From positions 1,364,001-1,428,000 of the forward strand of contig NZ_CP077800.1 in NCBI RefSeq assembly GCF_019112525.1: a stretch of 64,000 nt of DNA, given 5' to 3'. Shown here piece by piece: positions 57,073 to 64,000 of the stretch (position 1 is the first letter of the stretch; each line of letters opens with the position of its first letter). A program made the position numbers and the translations under genes. Origin of the DNA: Modestobacter sp. L9-4. Lineage in GTDB: Bacteria > Actinomycetota > Actinomycetes > Mycobacteriales > Geodermatophilaceae. The notes under the pieces are model-generated. The model was given only the letters and a program-made list of their open reading frames with translations, searched no databases and was not told the DNA's origin.

Positions 57073-57828
57073 TCAGATGGGCAGGCGGCGGAACACCGCG
57101 CGCGGCGTGTGCCGCAGGCCGCTCATCACCCAGCGCATGGCGCCGGGCACCCAGACCGTGTGCCGGCCCTTGCGGATGCCGCCCACGATCGCCTCGGCGA
57201 CGGCCTCGGGCGTGGTGGCCAGCGGGGCGTCGTCCATGCCCTCGGTCATCTTGGACTTGACGAACCCCGGGCGGACGACGAGGACGGACACCCCGGTGCC
57301 CACGAGGGAGTCGGCCAGGCCGGAGTAGAACGCGTCGAGCCCGGCCTTGGTCGAGCCGTAGACGAAGTTCGAGGCCCGCGGCCGCTCACCGGCGACCGAG
57401 GACAGCGCGACGATCACCCCGTGGCCCTGCCGGCGCATCTGGTTGGCCAGCTCCGTGCCGACCACCGTGGGCGCGACGTAGTTCACCTGGGCCAGCTCGG
57501 CCACCGCGGTGGCGTCACTGCGCAGCTGGTCGGCGTCGCCGAGCAGGCCGAAGGCGACCACGGCGACGTCGATGTCACCCGCGGCGGTCGCCTCGGCGAC
57601 CATCCGCGCCGGCGACGCGGGGTCGGCGGCGTCGAAGTCGACGACCTGGACCTGACCGCCGGCGGTCTCGAGCTCGGCGGCCACGACGGCCCGGCGCGGG
57701 GTGTCCCGGGCCGCGAGGACGATCCGCAGCGGCCGCTCACCGAGGTAGCGGCGGGCCGTCGCGACGGCGATGTCGGACGTGCCGCCGACGAGCAGCAGCG
57801 AGCTGGGCGAACCGAGTGCGTCGATCAC
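57073..57828 (-). CDS. dprE2: Decaprenyl-phosphoryl-2-keto-ribose reductase DprE2
   Basis: 251 residues. SLLLVGGTSDIAVATARRYL binds NAD(P)H; VALSSVAGERPRASNFVYGS then TKAGLDAFYSGLADSL hold Ser, Tyr and Lys; LVVRPGFVKSKMTEGMDDAP follows. DprE2 reduces the keto-intermediate made by DprE1, giving decaprenyl-phosphoryl-arabinose. The GTG overlaps the dprE1 stop (GTGA). Last gene of the operon PAP2-ubiA-dprE1-dprE2. Confidence 0.94.
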   Translation of the reverse strand: MIDALGSPSSLLLVGGTSDIAVATARRYLGERPLRIVLAARDTPRRAVVAAELETAGGQVQVVDFDAADPASPARMVAEATAAGDIDVAVVAFGLLGDADQLRSDATAVAELAQVNYVAPTVVGTELANQMRRQGHGVIVALSSVAGERPRASNFVYGSTKAGLDAFYSGLADSLVGTGVSVLVVRPGFVKSKMTEGMDDAPLATTPEAVAEAIVGGIRKGRHTVWVPGAMRWVMSGLRHTPRAVFRRLPI

Positions 57829-59219
57829 AGTGCGAGCCTCCTGGCCAGGTCGGACGTGAAGACGCCGTCGGGGTCGACCCGCCTGCGCACGGCGCGGAAG
57901 TCGCCGAGCCGGTCGTACATCTTCTCGAAGGTCTCCGGGCGCACCCGGGAGTCCTTGGCCAGGTAGGTGCGGCCCTCGGCGGCGATGACCACCTCGTCCA
58001 GGGAGTCCAGCAGGCCGGCCAGCCCCTTCATCACCGGGATGTCCAGCGCCAGCGTCCAGCCCGGCGAGGGGTAGGACAGCATGCCGGGGTTGCCCGGGCC
58101 GAAGCGCTTGAGCACGGCGAGGAAGGACGCCGTCCCGAAGGAGCTGAGCCGGTCGAGCACCTCGCGCATGGCCTCCTCCTGCCCGAAGGGCACGGTGACC
58201 TGGTACTGCACGAAGCCCTTGGGCCCGTAGATGCGGTTCCAGCCACCGACGGCGTCCAGCGGGTGGAAGAAGGTCGGGATGCTCTGCAGCTGGTCCCGCT
58301 TCTGCTTCGGTGCCTTGCGGTACCAGAGCTCGTTGAAGGCGGCGACCGTGGCCAGGTTGAGCAGGCCGGGCGGGAAGACGTCGGGGACGGAGGCCTTGAC
58401 CGAGCCGTGGTACTTCAGCGGGTCGGTGCGGCGCTTGGCCGGCAGCTCGTCGAGCTTGGCGAACCGGCCGCGGGTGACGACCGAGCGGCCCATCCGCTTG
58501 CCCTTGGCGAGGGTGTCGATCCAGGCCACCGAGTACTCGTACAGGTGGTCGGTCTCGGTGAGCAGCGTCATCAGCTGGTCGAGGTTCTCGGTGCGGTCGG
58601 TGTCGACCAGGCAGCGGGAGGACTCGATCGCCTTCATCTGCACCTGGGCCCGCAGGATGACGCCGGTCAGGCCCATGCCGCCGACGGTCGCCCAGAACAG
58701 GTCGGCGTCGGACTCGGGGCTGATCCGGTGCACCTGGCCGTCGGCGGTGAGCAGGTCGATCCACCGCACGTGCTGGCCGAAGCTGCCCGCGACGTGGTGG
58801 TTCTTGCCGTGGATGTCGGCGGCGATGGCCCCGCCCACGGTCACCAGGCGGGTGCCGGGGGTCACCGGCACGAAGAAGCCCTGGGGCACGAACTGGTTCA
58901 TCAGCTCGTCGAGGGAGATGCCCGCCTCGACGTCGATGAGACCGGTCGCCAGGTCGGCGTGCAGCACCCGCGCGGCGGCGGTCATGTCCAGGACGGTGCC
59001 GCCGGCGTTCTGCGCGGCGTCGCCGTAGCTGCGGGCCAGCCCGCGCGCGACGACCCCGCGGCCACCGGCGGCGAGCACCGCGGCGCGGACGTCGTCGTCG
59101 TTCGTGACCGGGGTCAGGGCGGCCCGGGTCGGTGCGGTGCGGCCCCAGCCGACCAGCGGGACCACCGGCGCCTCGGGGCGCGCGGTGGACACGGTTGCGA
59201 GCTCAGGCACTGAAGACAC
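57825..59219 (-). CDS. dprE1: Decaprenyl-phosphoryl-ribose 2'-oxidase DprE1
   Basis: 464 residues of the vanillyl-alcohol oxidase flavin family. GVVARGLARSYGDAAQNAGG and TVGGAIAADIHGKNHHVAGS bind FAD; the active-site lysine is Lys 422 in TYLAKDSRVRPETF. It oxidises the C2 hydroxyl of decaprenyl-phosphoryl-ribose. At the position of M. tuberculosis Cys 387 (WNVCVDFP, from memory) this protein has WTLALDIP, so Ala 391. The GTG at 59219 overlaps the 3' end of the UbiA gene by 17 bases. Confidence 0.96.
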   Translation of the reverse strand: MSSVPELATVSTARPEAPVVPLVGWGRTAPTRAALTPVTNDDDVRAAVLAAGGRGVVARGLARSYGDAAQNAGGTVLDMTAAARVLHADLATGLIDVEAGISLDELMNQFVPQGFFVPVTPGTRLVTVGGAIAADIHGKNHHVAGSFGQHVRWIDLLTADGQVHRISPESDADLFWATVGGMGLTGVILRAQVQMKAIESSRCLVDTDRTENLDQLMTLLTETDHLYEYSVAWIDTLAKGKRMGRSVVTRGRFAKLDELPAKRRTDPLKYHGSVKASVPDVFPPGLLNLATVAAFNELWYRKAPKQKRDQLQSIPTFFHPLDAVGGWNRIYGPKGFVQYQVTVPFGQEEAMREVLDRLSSFGTASFLAVLKRFGPGNPGMLSYPSPGWTLALDIPVMKGLAGLLDSLDEVVIAAEGRTYLAKDSRVRPETFEKMYDRLGDFRAVRRRVDPDGVFTSDLARRLAL

Positions 59220-60204
59220 CCACTCCGACGGTCAGCACCCACAGGGCACCGAGGACCAACAGGACACGGTCGTGCATGACGATCTCCTCCGGGGCGCCGG
59301 CGGCGCCCTTGTCCACGTCCCGCGCGTAGCGCAGGATCGCGAGAACGAACGGGGCGATCGAGATGGTCGCCCAGGGCACGTCGTCCTGGGTCTCGGCCAT
59401 CTCGAACGCCCACAGGCTGTAGGCGGTGCAGGCCACGCCGGCCGACAGGCTCCACACGAAACGCAGGTAGCTGGCGGAGTACTCCCGCAGCGTCTTGCGG
59501 GTGGCCGCCTCGTCGCCGACGACGATCAGCTCCGAGTAGCGCTTGCCGGCCACCATGAACAGCGAGCCGAACGCGGCCACGAGCAGGAACCACTGCGACA
59601 GCAGCAGGCCGGCGGCGACACCACCGGCGATGCCGCGCAGCAGGAAGCCCGAGGCCACCACGGCCAGGTCGATGACCGGCTGGTTCTTCAGGAACAGGCA
59701 GTAGGCCAGCTGGATGACCACGTAGGCGCCCAGCACGCCGGCCAGGGCCGGACGGGTGGCCAGCGCCGCGGTGGTCAGCGCGAACGCGAACAGCACCAGG
59801 GCCAGGCCGACCGCCAGGGGGCGGGGCACCAGGCCGGCGGCGATGGGGCGGAACCGCTTGCGCGGGTGCCGGCGGTCCTCCTCGACGTCGATCGAGTCGT
59901 TGACCAGGTAGACGCCGGAGGCGCAGACGCAGAACAGCAGGAAGGCCACGATCGTCGGGCGCAGGACGGCCCAGTGGAACACCTCACCGGCGGCCAGCGG
60001 CGCAGCCAGCACGAGCACGTTCTTGACCCACTGCCGCGGCCGGAGTGCGCGCACGACGGCCCAGGGACGCGAGCCGCGCCACCCCGGGGTGCGCGGCGGC
60101 GGGGGCACCAGCGCCGGCTCGGCCGGCGTCGCGGACGCCGTGCCCAGCGCGCTGGAGGAGCCCGCCGTCACGGGGGTCGGTTCGGGCTGCACGCTCACGG
60201 TCAC
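59203..60204 (-). CDS. ubiA: Decaprenyl-phosphate phosphoribosyltransferase (UbiA family)
   Basis: 333 residues, eight to nine transmembrane helices. ALRPRQWVKNVLVLAAPLAA, the first Asp-rich loop YLVNDSIDVEEDRRHPRKRF and the second acidic region YSELIVVGDEAATRKTLREY match Rv3806c-type DPPR synthase. It couples decaprenyl phosphate with phosphoribosyl pyrophosphate, the entry step to decaprenyl-phosphoryl-arabinose. Context before dprE1 and after the PAP2 phosphatase settles the role. GTGA overlap with the PAP2 gene; AGGAAGGC precedes the start. Confidence 0.94.
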   Translation of the reverse strand: MTVSVQPEPTPVTAGSSSALGTASATPAEPALVPPPPRTPGWRGSRPWAVVRALRPRQWVKNVLVLAAPLAAGEVFHWAVLRPTIVAFLLFCVCASGVYLVNDSIDVEEDRRHPRKRFRPIAAGLVPRPLAVGLALVLFAFALTTAALATRPALAGVLGAYVVIQLAYCLFLKNQPVIDLAVVASGFLLRGIAGGVAAGLLLSQWFLLVAAFGSLFMVAGKRYSELIVVGDEAATRKTLREYSASYLRFVWSLSAGVACTAYSLWAFEMAETQDDVPWATISIAPFVLAILRYARDVDKGAAGAPEEIVMHDRVLLVLGALWVLTVGVGVFSA

Positions 60205-60749
60205 GCCTTCCTGCCGGCGGTCGGGACGGGACGAGGGAGGAGCCGACGCCGGACGACAGTGGCCACGGTGGCCCCCAGCGCGGCCCCGGTGACCACGTCG
60301 GTCGGGTAGTGCACGCCCAGCAGCACGCGGGAGACCAGCATCGCGCCGGTCACCGTGGCCATCACGGGCGCGCCCAGCATCGGCGCGAAGCCCACGGCGG
60401 CCGCCGCGGTGGAGGTGCTGTGCGCGCTGGGGAAGGACAGCCGGCTGGGGGTCGACACCAGCGCGGGGACGTCGTGCAGGGCCGGGCGCACGCGGCGCAC
60501 CACCCGCTTGACCACGACGCCGGCGGCGTGGGCGGCGACGACACCGGTGACGCCGGCGGCCCACTCGTCGCGCCGGCGACCGGACAGCCAGCCCAGGCCC
60601 CCGATCGCGATCCAGCCCAGGGCGTGCTCACCGAAGTGGGACATCGCCCGGGCGGCCGGGACGGCGGGCGTCGAGCCCAGGGCGCGGCGGGTCGACCGGA
60701 GCACCGCGTGGTCCAGTCGGACGAGGCGGTTCCCGCGTGCAGAAGTCAT
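60201..60749 (-). CDS. PAP2-family phosphatase (decaprenyl-phosphoryl-5-phosphoribose phosphatase)
   Basis: 182 residues, several TM helices. KRVVRRVRPAL, then SFPSAHSTSTAAAAVGF, then SRVLLGVHYPTDVVTGAALG are the three PAP2 phosphatase motifs with their catalytic histidines. In mycobacteria the homologue (Rv3807c) is thought to remove the 5-phosphate from decaprenyl-phosphoryl-phosphoribose before DprE1. TAGAGT (complement of 60759-60764) is a likely -10, nine bases from the ATG. First gene of the operon and divergent from the gene at 60832. Confidence 0.9.
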   Translation of the reverse strand: MTSARGNRLVRLDHAVLRSTRRALGSTPAVPAARAMSHFGEHALGWIAIGGLGWLSGRRRDEWAAGVTGVVAAHAAGVVVKRVVRRVRPALHDVPALVSTPSRLSFPSAHSTSTAAAAVGFAPMLGAPVMATVTGAMLVSRVLLGVHYPTDVVTGAALGATVATVVRRRLLPRPVPTAGRKA

Positions 60750-60831
60750 CGGGGACGAACTCTAACCGCGCCGGCACACCGGACGCCGGTCCCGGGCGGA
60801 CCTGTCCGTCCGGAGCTGTCACTCTGGTCCC

Positions 60832-61635
60832 GTGCCCACCTCTCCCCCCAGCACTCCCGCCACCCTGCTGGCCGCGGCGCTCCGCCGGGACGCGGCCGCG
60901 CCGCTGGTCACGTTCTACGACGACGTCTCCGGCGAGCGCACCGAGCTGTCGGCCACCACGCTGGCCAACTGGGTGGCCAAGACGGCCAACCTGCTGCAGG
61001 AGGAGTTCGACGTCGGCCCGGGCAGCACCGTGGGGGTCGCGCTGCCGGTGCACTGGCAGACCGCCGCCGTGCTGCTGGGCACCTGGAGCTGCGGGGCCGC
61101 CGTCCTGGAGACCGCCGCCGAGGACGACGACCGGCTCACCGCCGCCGACGTCGTGCTGGCCGACGCCGACCGGCTGCCGCCGCTGGAGGAGCTCGGCCTG
61201 GCCGAGCTGCTCGGGCTGTCGCTGCACCCGCTGGGCATGGGGATGACCGGCTACACCGGCCCGGCCCGGGACTTCGCGCTCGAGGTCCGCGGCCAGGGCG
61301 ACGTCTTCTCCCCCTGGCAGCCGGTGGACCCCGCGGGCACCGGGCTGGTGCTCGGCGGCGGGTCGCTCACGCTGGCCGGCCTCGCCGACACCGCCACCGA
61401 GCTCGCCGGCCGGCTGGGCATCGCCGCCGGCGACCGGGTGATGGTCGACGAGCGGGCGGCCACCGAGGCCGGCCCGGTGGCCTGGCTGCTGGCCCCGCTG
61501 GCCGCCGGCGCCTCGCTGGTGCTGTGCCGGGCCGCGGCGCCGTCGGGCCTGGCGCACCGCGCCGCGACCGAGCGGGTCACCGCTACCCTCGGGCTCTCCC
61601 TCGACGGCATCCGCGAGCTGGGCCGCCCGGCCTGA
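60832..61635 (+). CDS. TIGR03089 family protein (truncated acyl-adenylate-like)
   Basis: 267 residues. RDAAAPLVTFYDDVSGERTE, LSATTLANWVAKTANLLQEE and VGVALPVHWQTAAVLLGTWS resemble the N-terminal part of AMP-dependent synthetases. The P-loop and the C-terminal adenylation domain of these enzymes are absent. This is the actinobacterial TIGR03089 group, commonly beside the LCP/dprE or manC region, function unknown. It is divergent from the PAP2 operon. The GTG at 60832 has only a weak -10-like CACTCT six bases upstream. Confidence 0.82.
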   Translation: MPTSPPSTPATLLAAALRRDAAAPLVTFYDDVSGERTELSATTLANWVAKTANLLQEEFDVGPGSTVGVALPVHWQTAAVLLGTWSCGAAVLETAAEDDDRLTAADVVLADADRLPPLEELGLAELLGLSLHPLGMGMTGYTGPARDFALEVRGQGDVFSPWQPVDPAGTGLVLGGGSLTLAGLADTATELAGRLGIAAGDRVMVDERAATEAGPVAWLLAPLAAGASLVLCRAAAPSGLAHRAATERVTATLGLSLDGIRELGRPA

Positions 61636-61669
61636 CCCGCGCCCGCCCAGCACTGCACCGGGAGCGCAC

Positions 61670-62491
61670 GTGACCTTCTCGGTGCTCGCCCGGGACCCCG
61701 CCACCGGCGACCTCGGCATCGCCGTGTCCTCCTGCATCCTCGCCGTGGGCCGCGCGGTCCCCAGCGTGCGGCCCGGCGTCGGCATCGTCGCGGTGCAGGC
61801 CCGCAGCCGGCGCGGGCTGGGCGGCACGCTGCTGGCCGCGCTCGCCGAGGGGTCGTCCCCGGAGGAGCTGGTGCGCCGGGCGTCGCACGCCGCCGAGGAC
61901 GTCGACCGGCAGGTCGCCGTCCTGGACGCGGCCGGGCAGGTGGCCGCCGACACCGGGCGCGGGTCGATGCCGGTCAGCGGGCACCTGCTCGGCGAGGGCT
62001 TCAGCGTGCAGGGCAACATGCTCGCCTCCGCCGACGTCCTGCCGGCCATGTCCCAGGCCTTCTCCGTGACCGGTGGCTCGCTCGCCGACCGGCTGCTCGC
62101 CGCGCTGACCGCCGGGCAGGACGCCGGCGGCGACCTCCGCGGCCGGCAGTCCGCGGCCCTGCACGTGGTCAGCGGCGGCCCGGCCACCGACGACGACGAC
62201 GGCGTCCGGCTCGACTTGCGGGTCGACGACTCCGGGGACCCGGTCGCCCAGCTGCGGATGCTCCGCAACCTGCAGCGCGCCTACGACGAGCGGGACTACG
62301 AGACGCTCGCCGTCTTCGCCCCCGAGGGCGCCCGGGACCTCTACGCCGCGCTGGCCGCCTCCCGGCGCGGCGACCGGGCGGCGGCGCGCAGCGCACTGGA
62401 GTCGATGCGGGCCCGGCCCGGCTGGTCGGCGTGGCTGGCGTCGATGGCCGGGGACTCCCGGCTGGCCGGGGTGTCCCGGCTGCTCGACTGA
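61670..62491 (+). CDS. DUF1028 family protein (Ntn-hydrolase-like)
   Basis: 273 residues. TFSVLARDPATGDLGIAVSS at the N-terminus, then VGRAVPSVRPGVGIVAVQAR and GEGFSVQGNMLASADVLPAM, define DUF1028, which has an Ntn-hydrolase-type fold. The last 75 residues (LRNLQRAYDERDYETLAVF onward) are an added helical tail. The GTG follows GGGAG with good spacing, 34 bases after the TIGR03089 gene, so they are probably co-transcribed. Substrate unknown. Confidence 0.85.
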   Translation: MTFSVLARDPATGDLGIAVSSCILAVGRAVPSVRPGVGIVAVQARSRRGLGGTLLAALAEGSSPEELVRRASHAAEDVDRQVAVLDAAGQVAADTGRGSMPVSGHLLGEGFSVQGNMLASADVLPAMSQAFSVTGGSLADRLLAALTAGQDAGGDLRGRQSAALHVVSGGPATDDDDGVRLDLRVDDSGDPVAQLRMLRNLQRAYDERDYETLAVFAPEGARDLYAALAASRRGDRAAARSALESMRARPGWSAWLASMAGDSRLAGVSRLLD

Positions 62492-62658
62492 ACGACCGCT
62501 CCGCGGCGGCCCTCGCCCCCTCACGCACCGTCACCGGCCTGGCCGGTGCCGTACCGCATCGGGTGATCCGCCCGTCCGCCACCTCAAGATGCCCGCGCCG
62601 GTGCCGAACACGAGTGAGGCGGGACCCACCGGTCGCGCCGACGACCGTTGGAGGACCC

Positions 62659-64000
62659 GTGCGTTCCCGTACCCGTACCCCCCGCCGGACGGTCGCCGCG
62701 CTGGCCGCGGCCACCGTCCTGCTCGGCGGCGTCCTGACGCTGGCCCAGCCGCCCGCCACGGAGACGCCGCTCACGACAGCCGCAGACGACGCCGGGGTGA
62801 CGGCCCTGCCCCCCGCCTACGGGTGGTTCGAACCGGACACCGTCTGGAACGGCGACTTCGGCGACCCGACCGTGGTCCGGGTGGGGAACACGTACTACGC
62901 CTACGCCTCACCGGTCGGTGGCCGGGTGCTCCCGGTGCTGACCAGCACCGACCTGCGGACCTGGAAGGTCCACCCCCGGTACGCCCCGCCCGGGAGCGTG
63001 CCGTACCAGAACGGCTTCGACCCGCTGACCGACCGCTCCGTCCCGGCCGAGGTGCAGAGCTGGGCGTCGAGGCTGCCACTGAGCACGCTCGACCGTGGCT
63101 GGAGCGCCTTCAACAACAACGACGCCCTGGTCAGCCGTCCGACCTGGGGCGTGCGGGCAGCCGACTCCTGGGTCGACCGCAACTACTGGGCGCCGGGCGT
63201 GTTCCCGATCGGCAGCACCTGGTACGCCTACTCCCCGGTCCTGTACTCCGACGGGCGCTTCTGCCTGACCGTCGCCTCGGCCACCTCGCCGCTGGGCCCC
63301 TTCCGTGACGTCAGCGGTGGCGGGCCGATCCAGTGCGAGGACGCGGCGGTCGACCCGGGAGGCTCGATCGACCCGGCCGGCTACCACGACGACGCCACCG
63401 GCAAGGACTACCTGATGTGGAAGTCCTCGGGGAAGGTCGACCACCACCCGTCCTCCCTCAAGGCCGTCGAGCTGGGCAGCAACGGCCTGCCGAAGCCGGG
63501 CGCGCCCGTCGTGAAGCTGCTCGAGACCGACTCCGCCTCCCCGTGGGAGGGCTTCACCATCGAGAACCCCTCGATGGTGAGGTTCGGCGGCACGACCTAC
63601 CTCTTCTACTCGGCCAACCTCTCCGACCCGCTGGACCGCATCGGGCACAGCAGCTACGCCAGCGGCTACGCGATCTGCCGCAACGGACCACTGGCCCCCT
63701 GCGAGCGGGCCGCGGCGAAGGTGCCGCTGCTGTCGAGCAACGGGACGGCGCAGGGGCCGGGCGGCTCCTCGGCGTTCGTGGCCGCCGACGGCAGCCTTCG
63801 CATGGCCTACGCGACGTTCTGGCTCGGTGAGAACATCGGCGGCCCGGTGCCCAACCCGCGCCGGATGGGCATCGCCACGCTGCTGCGCAACGGCGACGGC
63901 ACGCTCCGGGTCGCCGACGGCACCGGCCCGGTCTCCCCGGTGCAGGCGCTGTGGGCCTCGCGTGGCGGCGCGGCCGGCGCCCTGGGCCCGGCGGTGACCG
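62659..64000 (+). CDS. Secreted GH43-like glycoside hydrolase with LGFP repeat, 3' end outside window
   Basis: 447 residues visible, no stop before the window ends. A signal peptide covers about 8-35 (TVAALAAATVLLGGVLTLAQ). A five-bladed-propeller GH43-type domain follows: WNGDFGDPTVVRVGNTYYAY (base Asp near 66-69), YWAPGVFPIGSTWYAYSPVL, VDPGGSIDPAGYHDD, and SPWEGFTIENPSMVRFGGTT with a candidate acid Glu. The last codons read ALWASRGGAAGALGPAVT, the start of an LGFP module like those at 50033-52846. It probably trims arabinose-containing polymers at the wall. GTG after GGAGG at 62650-62654. Confidence 0.78.
   Translation, partial: MRSRTRTPRRTVAALAAATVLLGGVLTLAQPPATETPLTTAADDAGVTALPPAYGWFEPDTVWNGDFGDPTVVRVGNTYYAYASPVGGRVLPVLTSTDLRTWKVHPRYAPPGSVPYQNGFDPLTDRSVPAEVQSWASRLPLSTLDRGWSAFNNNDALVSRPTWGVRAADSWVDRNYWAPGVFPIGSTWYAYSPVLYSDGRFCLTVASATSPLGPFRDVSGGGPIQCEDAAVDPGGSIDPAGYHDDATGKDYLMWKSSGKVDHHPSSLKAVELGSNGLPKPGAPVVKLLETDSASPWEGFTIENPSMVRFGGTTYLFYSANLSDPLDRIGHSSYASGYAICRNGPLAPCERAAAKVPLLSSNGTAQGPGGSSAFVAADGSLRMAYATFWLGENIGGPVPNPRRMGIATLLRNGDGTLRVADGTGPVSPVQALWASRGGAAGALGPAVT

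Overview
The window is very GC-rich, gene-dense chromosomal DNA of an actinomycete. WhiB2, MtrA/MtrB/LpqB, coenzyme F420 genes (fbiA, fbiB) and a full set of arabinogalactan genes point to an actinobacterium with an arabinogalactan-type wall. A Geodermatophilaceae-like organism (Blastococcus, Modestobacter, Geodermatophilus) is my best guess; this is inference, since no rRNA is present. I saw no tRNA, insertion sequence, phage, CRISPR or origin.

Layout. 1-2459: 5' part of a WS/DGAT acyltransferase, a CpaE-like ATPase and a SAF/CpaB-like protein (all minus). 2631-5109: small excisionase-type HTH protein, a hypothetical protein, a LysM membrane protein and an Rv3235-type protein. 5214-13195: secA, an F420-type PPOX enzyme, a GNAT enzyme, hpf, comF, lpqB. 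13192-22957: mtrB, mtrA, ahcY, manA, a cation diffusion facilitator, a SIS protein, a Trm112-type protein, manB, DUF3499. 23115-29765: DprE2-like SDR, zincin-fold protein, GtrA protein, two hypotheticals, whiB2, fbiA, fbiB. The order from secA to fbiB follows the M. tuberculosis Rv3235-Rv3262 neighbourhood (from memory).

29815-60749 is an extended cell-wall polysaccharide region. rmlC, rmlD, rmlB and rmlA make dTDP-rhamnose. manC and wbbL (GDP-mannose; linker rhamnosyltransferase) follow. glf, glfT2 and glfT1 build galactan. wzm and wzt form the ABC exporter. aftA and an LCP ligase follow, then PAP2, the UbiA-type DPPR synthase, dprE1 and dprE2, which make decaprenyl-phosphoryl-arabinose. Three paralogous GT-C membrane glycosyltransferases of unknown specificity are interspersed, and a ten-repeat LGFP amidase sits among them. 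Genes that lie in two distant loci in M. tuberculosis are joined here. The window closes with a TIGR03089-type protein, a DUF1028 protein and a truncated secreted GH43-like protein that runs into an LGFP repeat.

Start codons are frequently preceded by TANNNT with a 6-7 base gap, which predicts many leaderless mRNAs. The most interesting leads are the three GT-C paralogues with a shared CxCxxVDxF signature, the GH43-LGFP protein, the alanine in DprE1 at the benzothiazinone-target cysteine, the DprE2 paralogue, a shortened FbiB, and a zincin-fold protein without HExxH.
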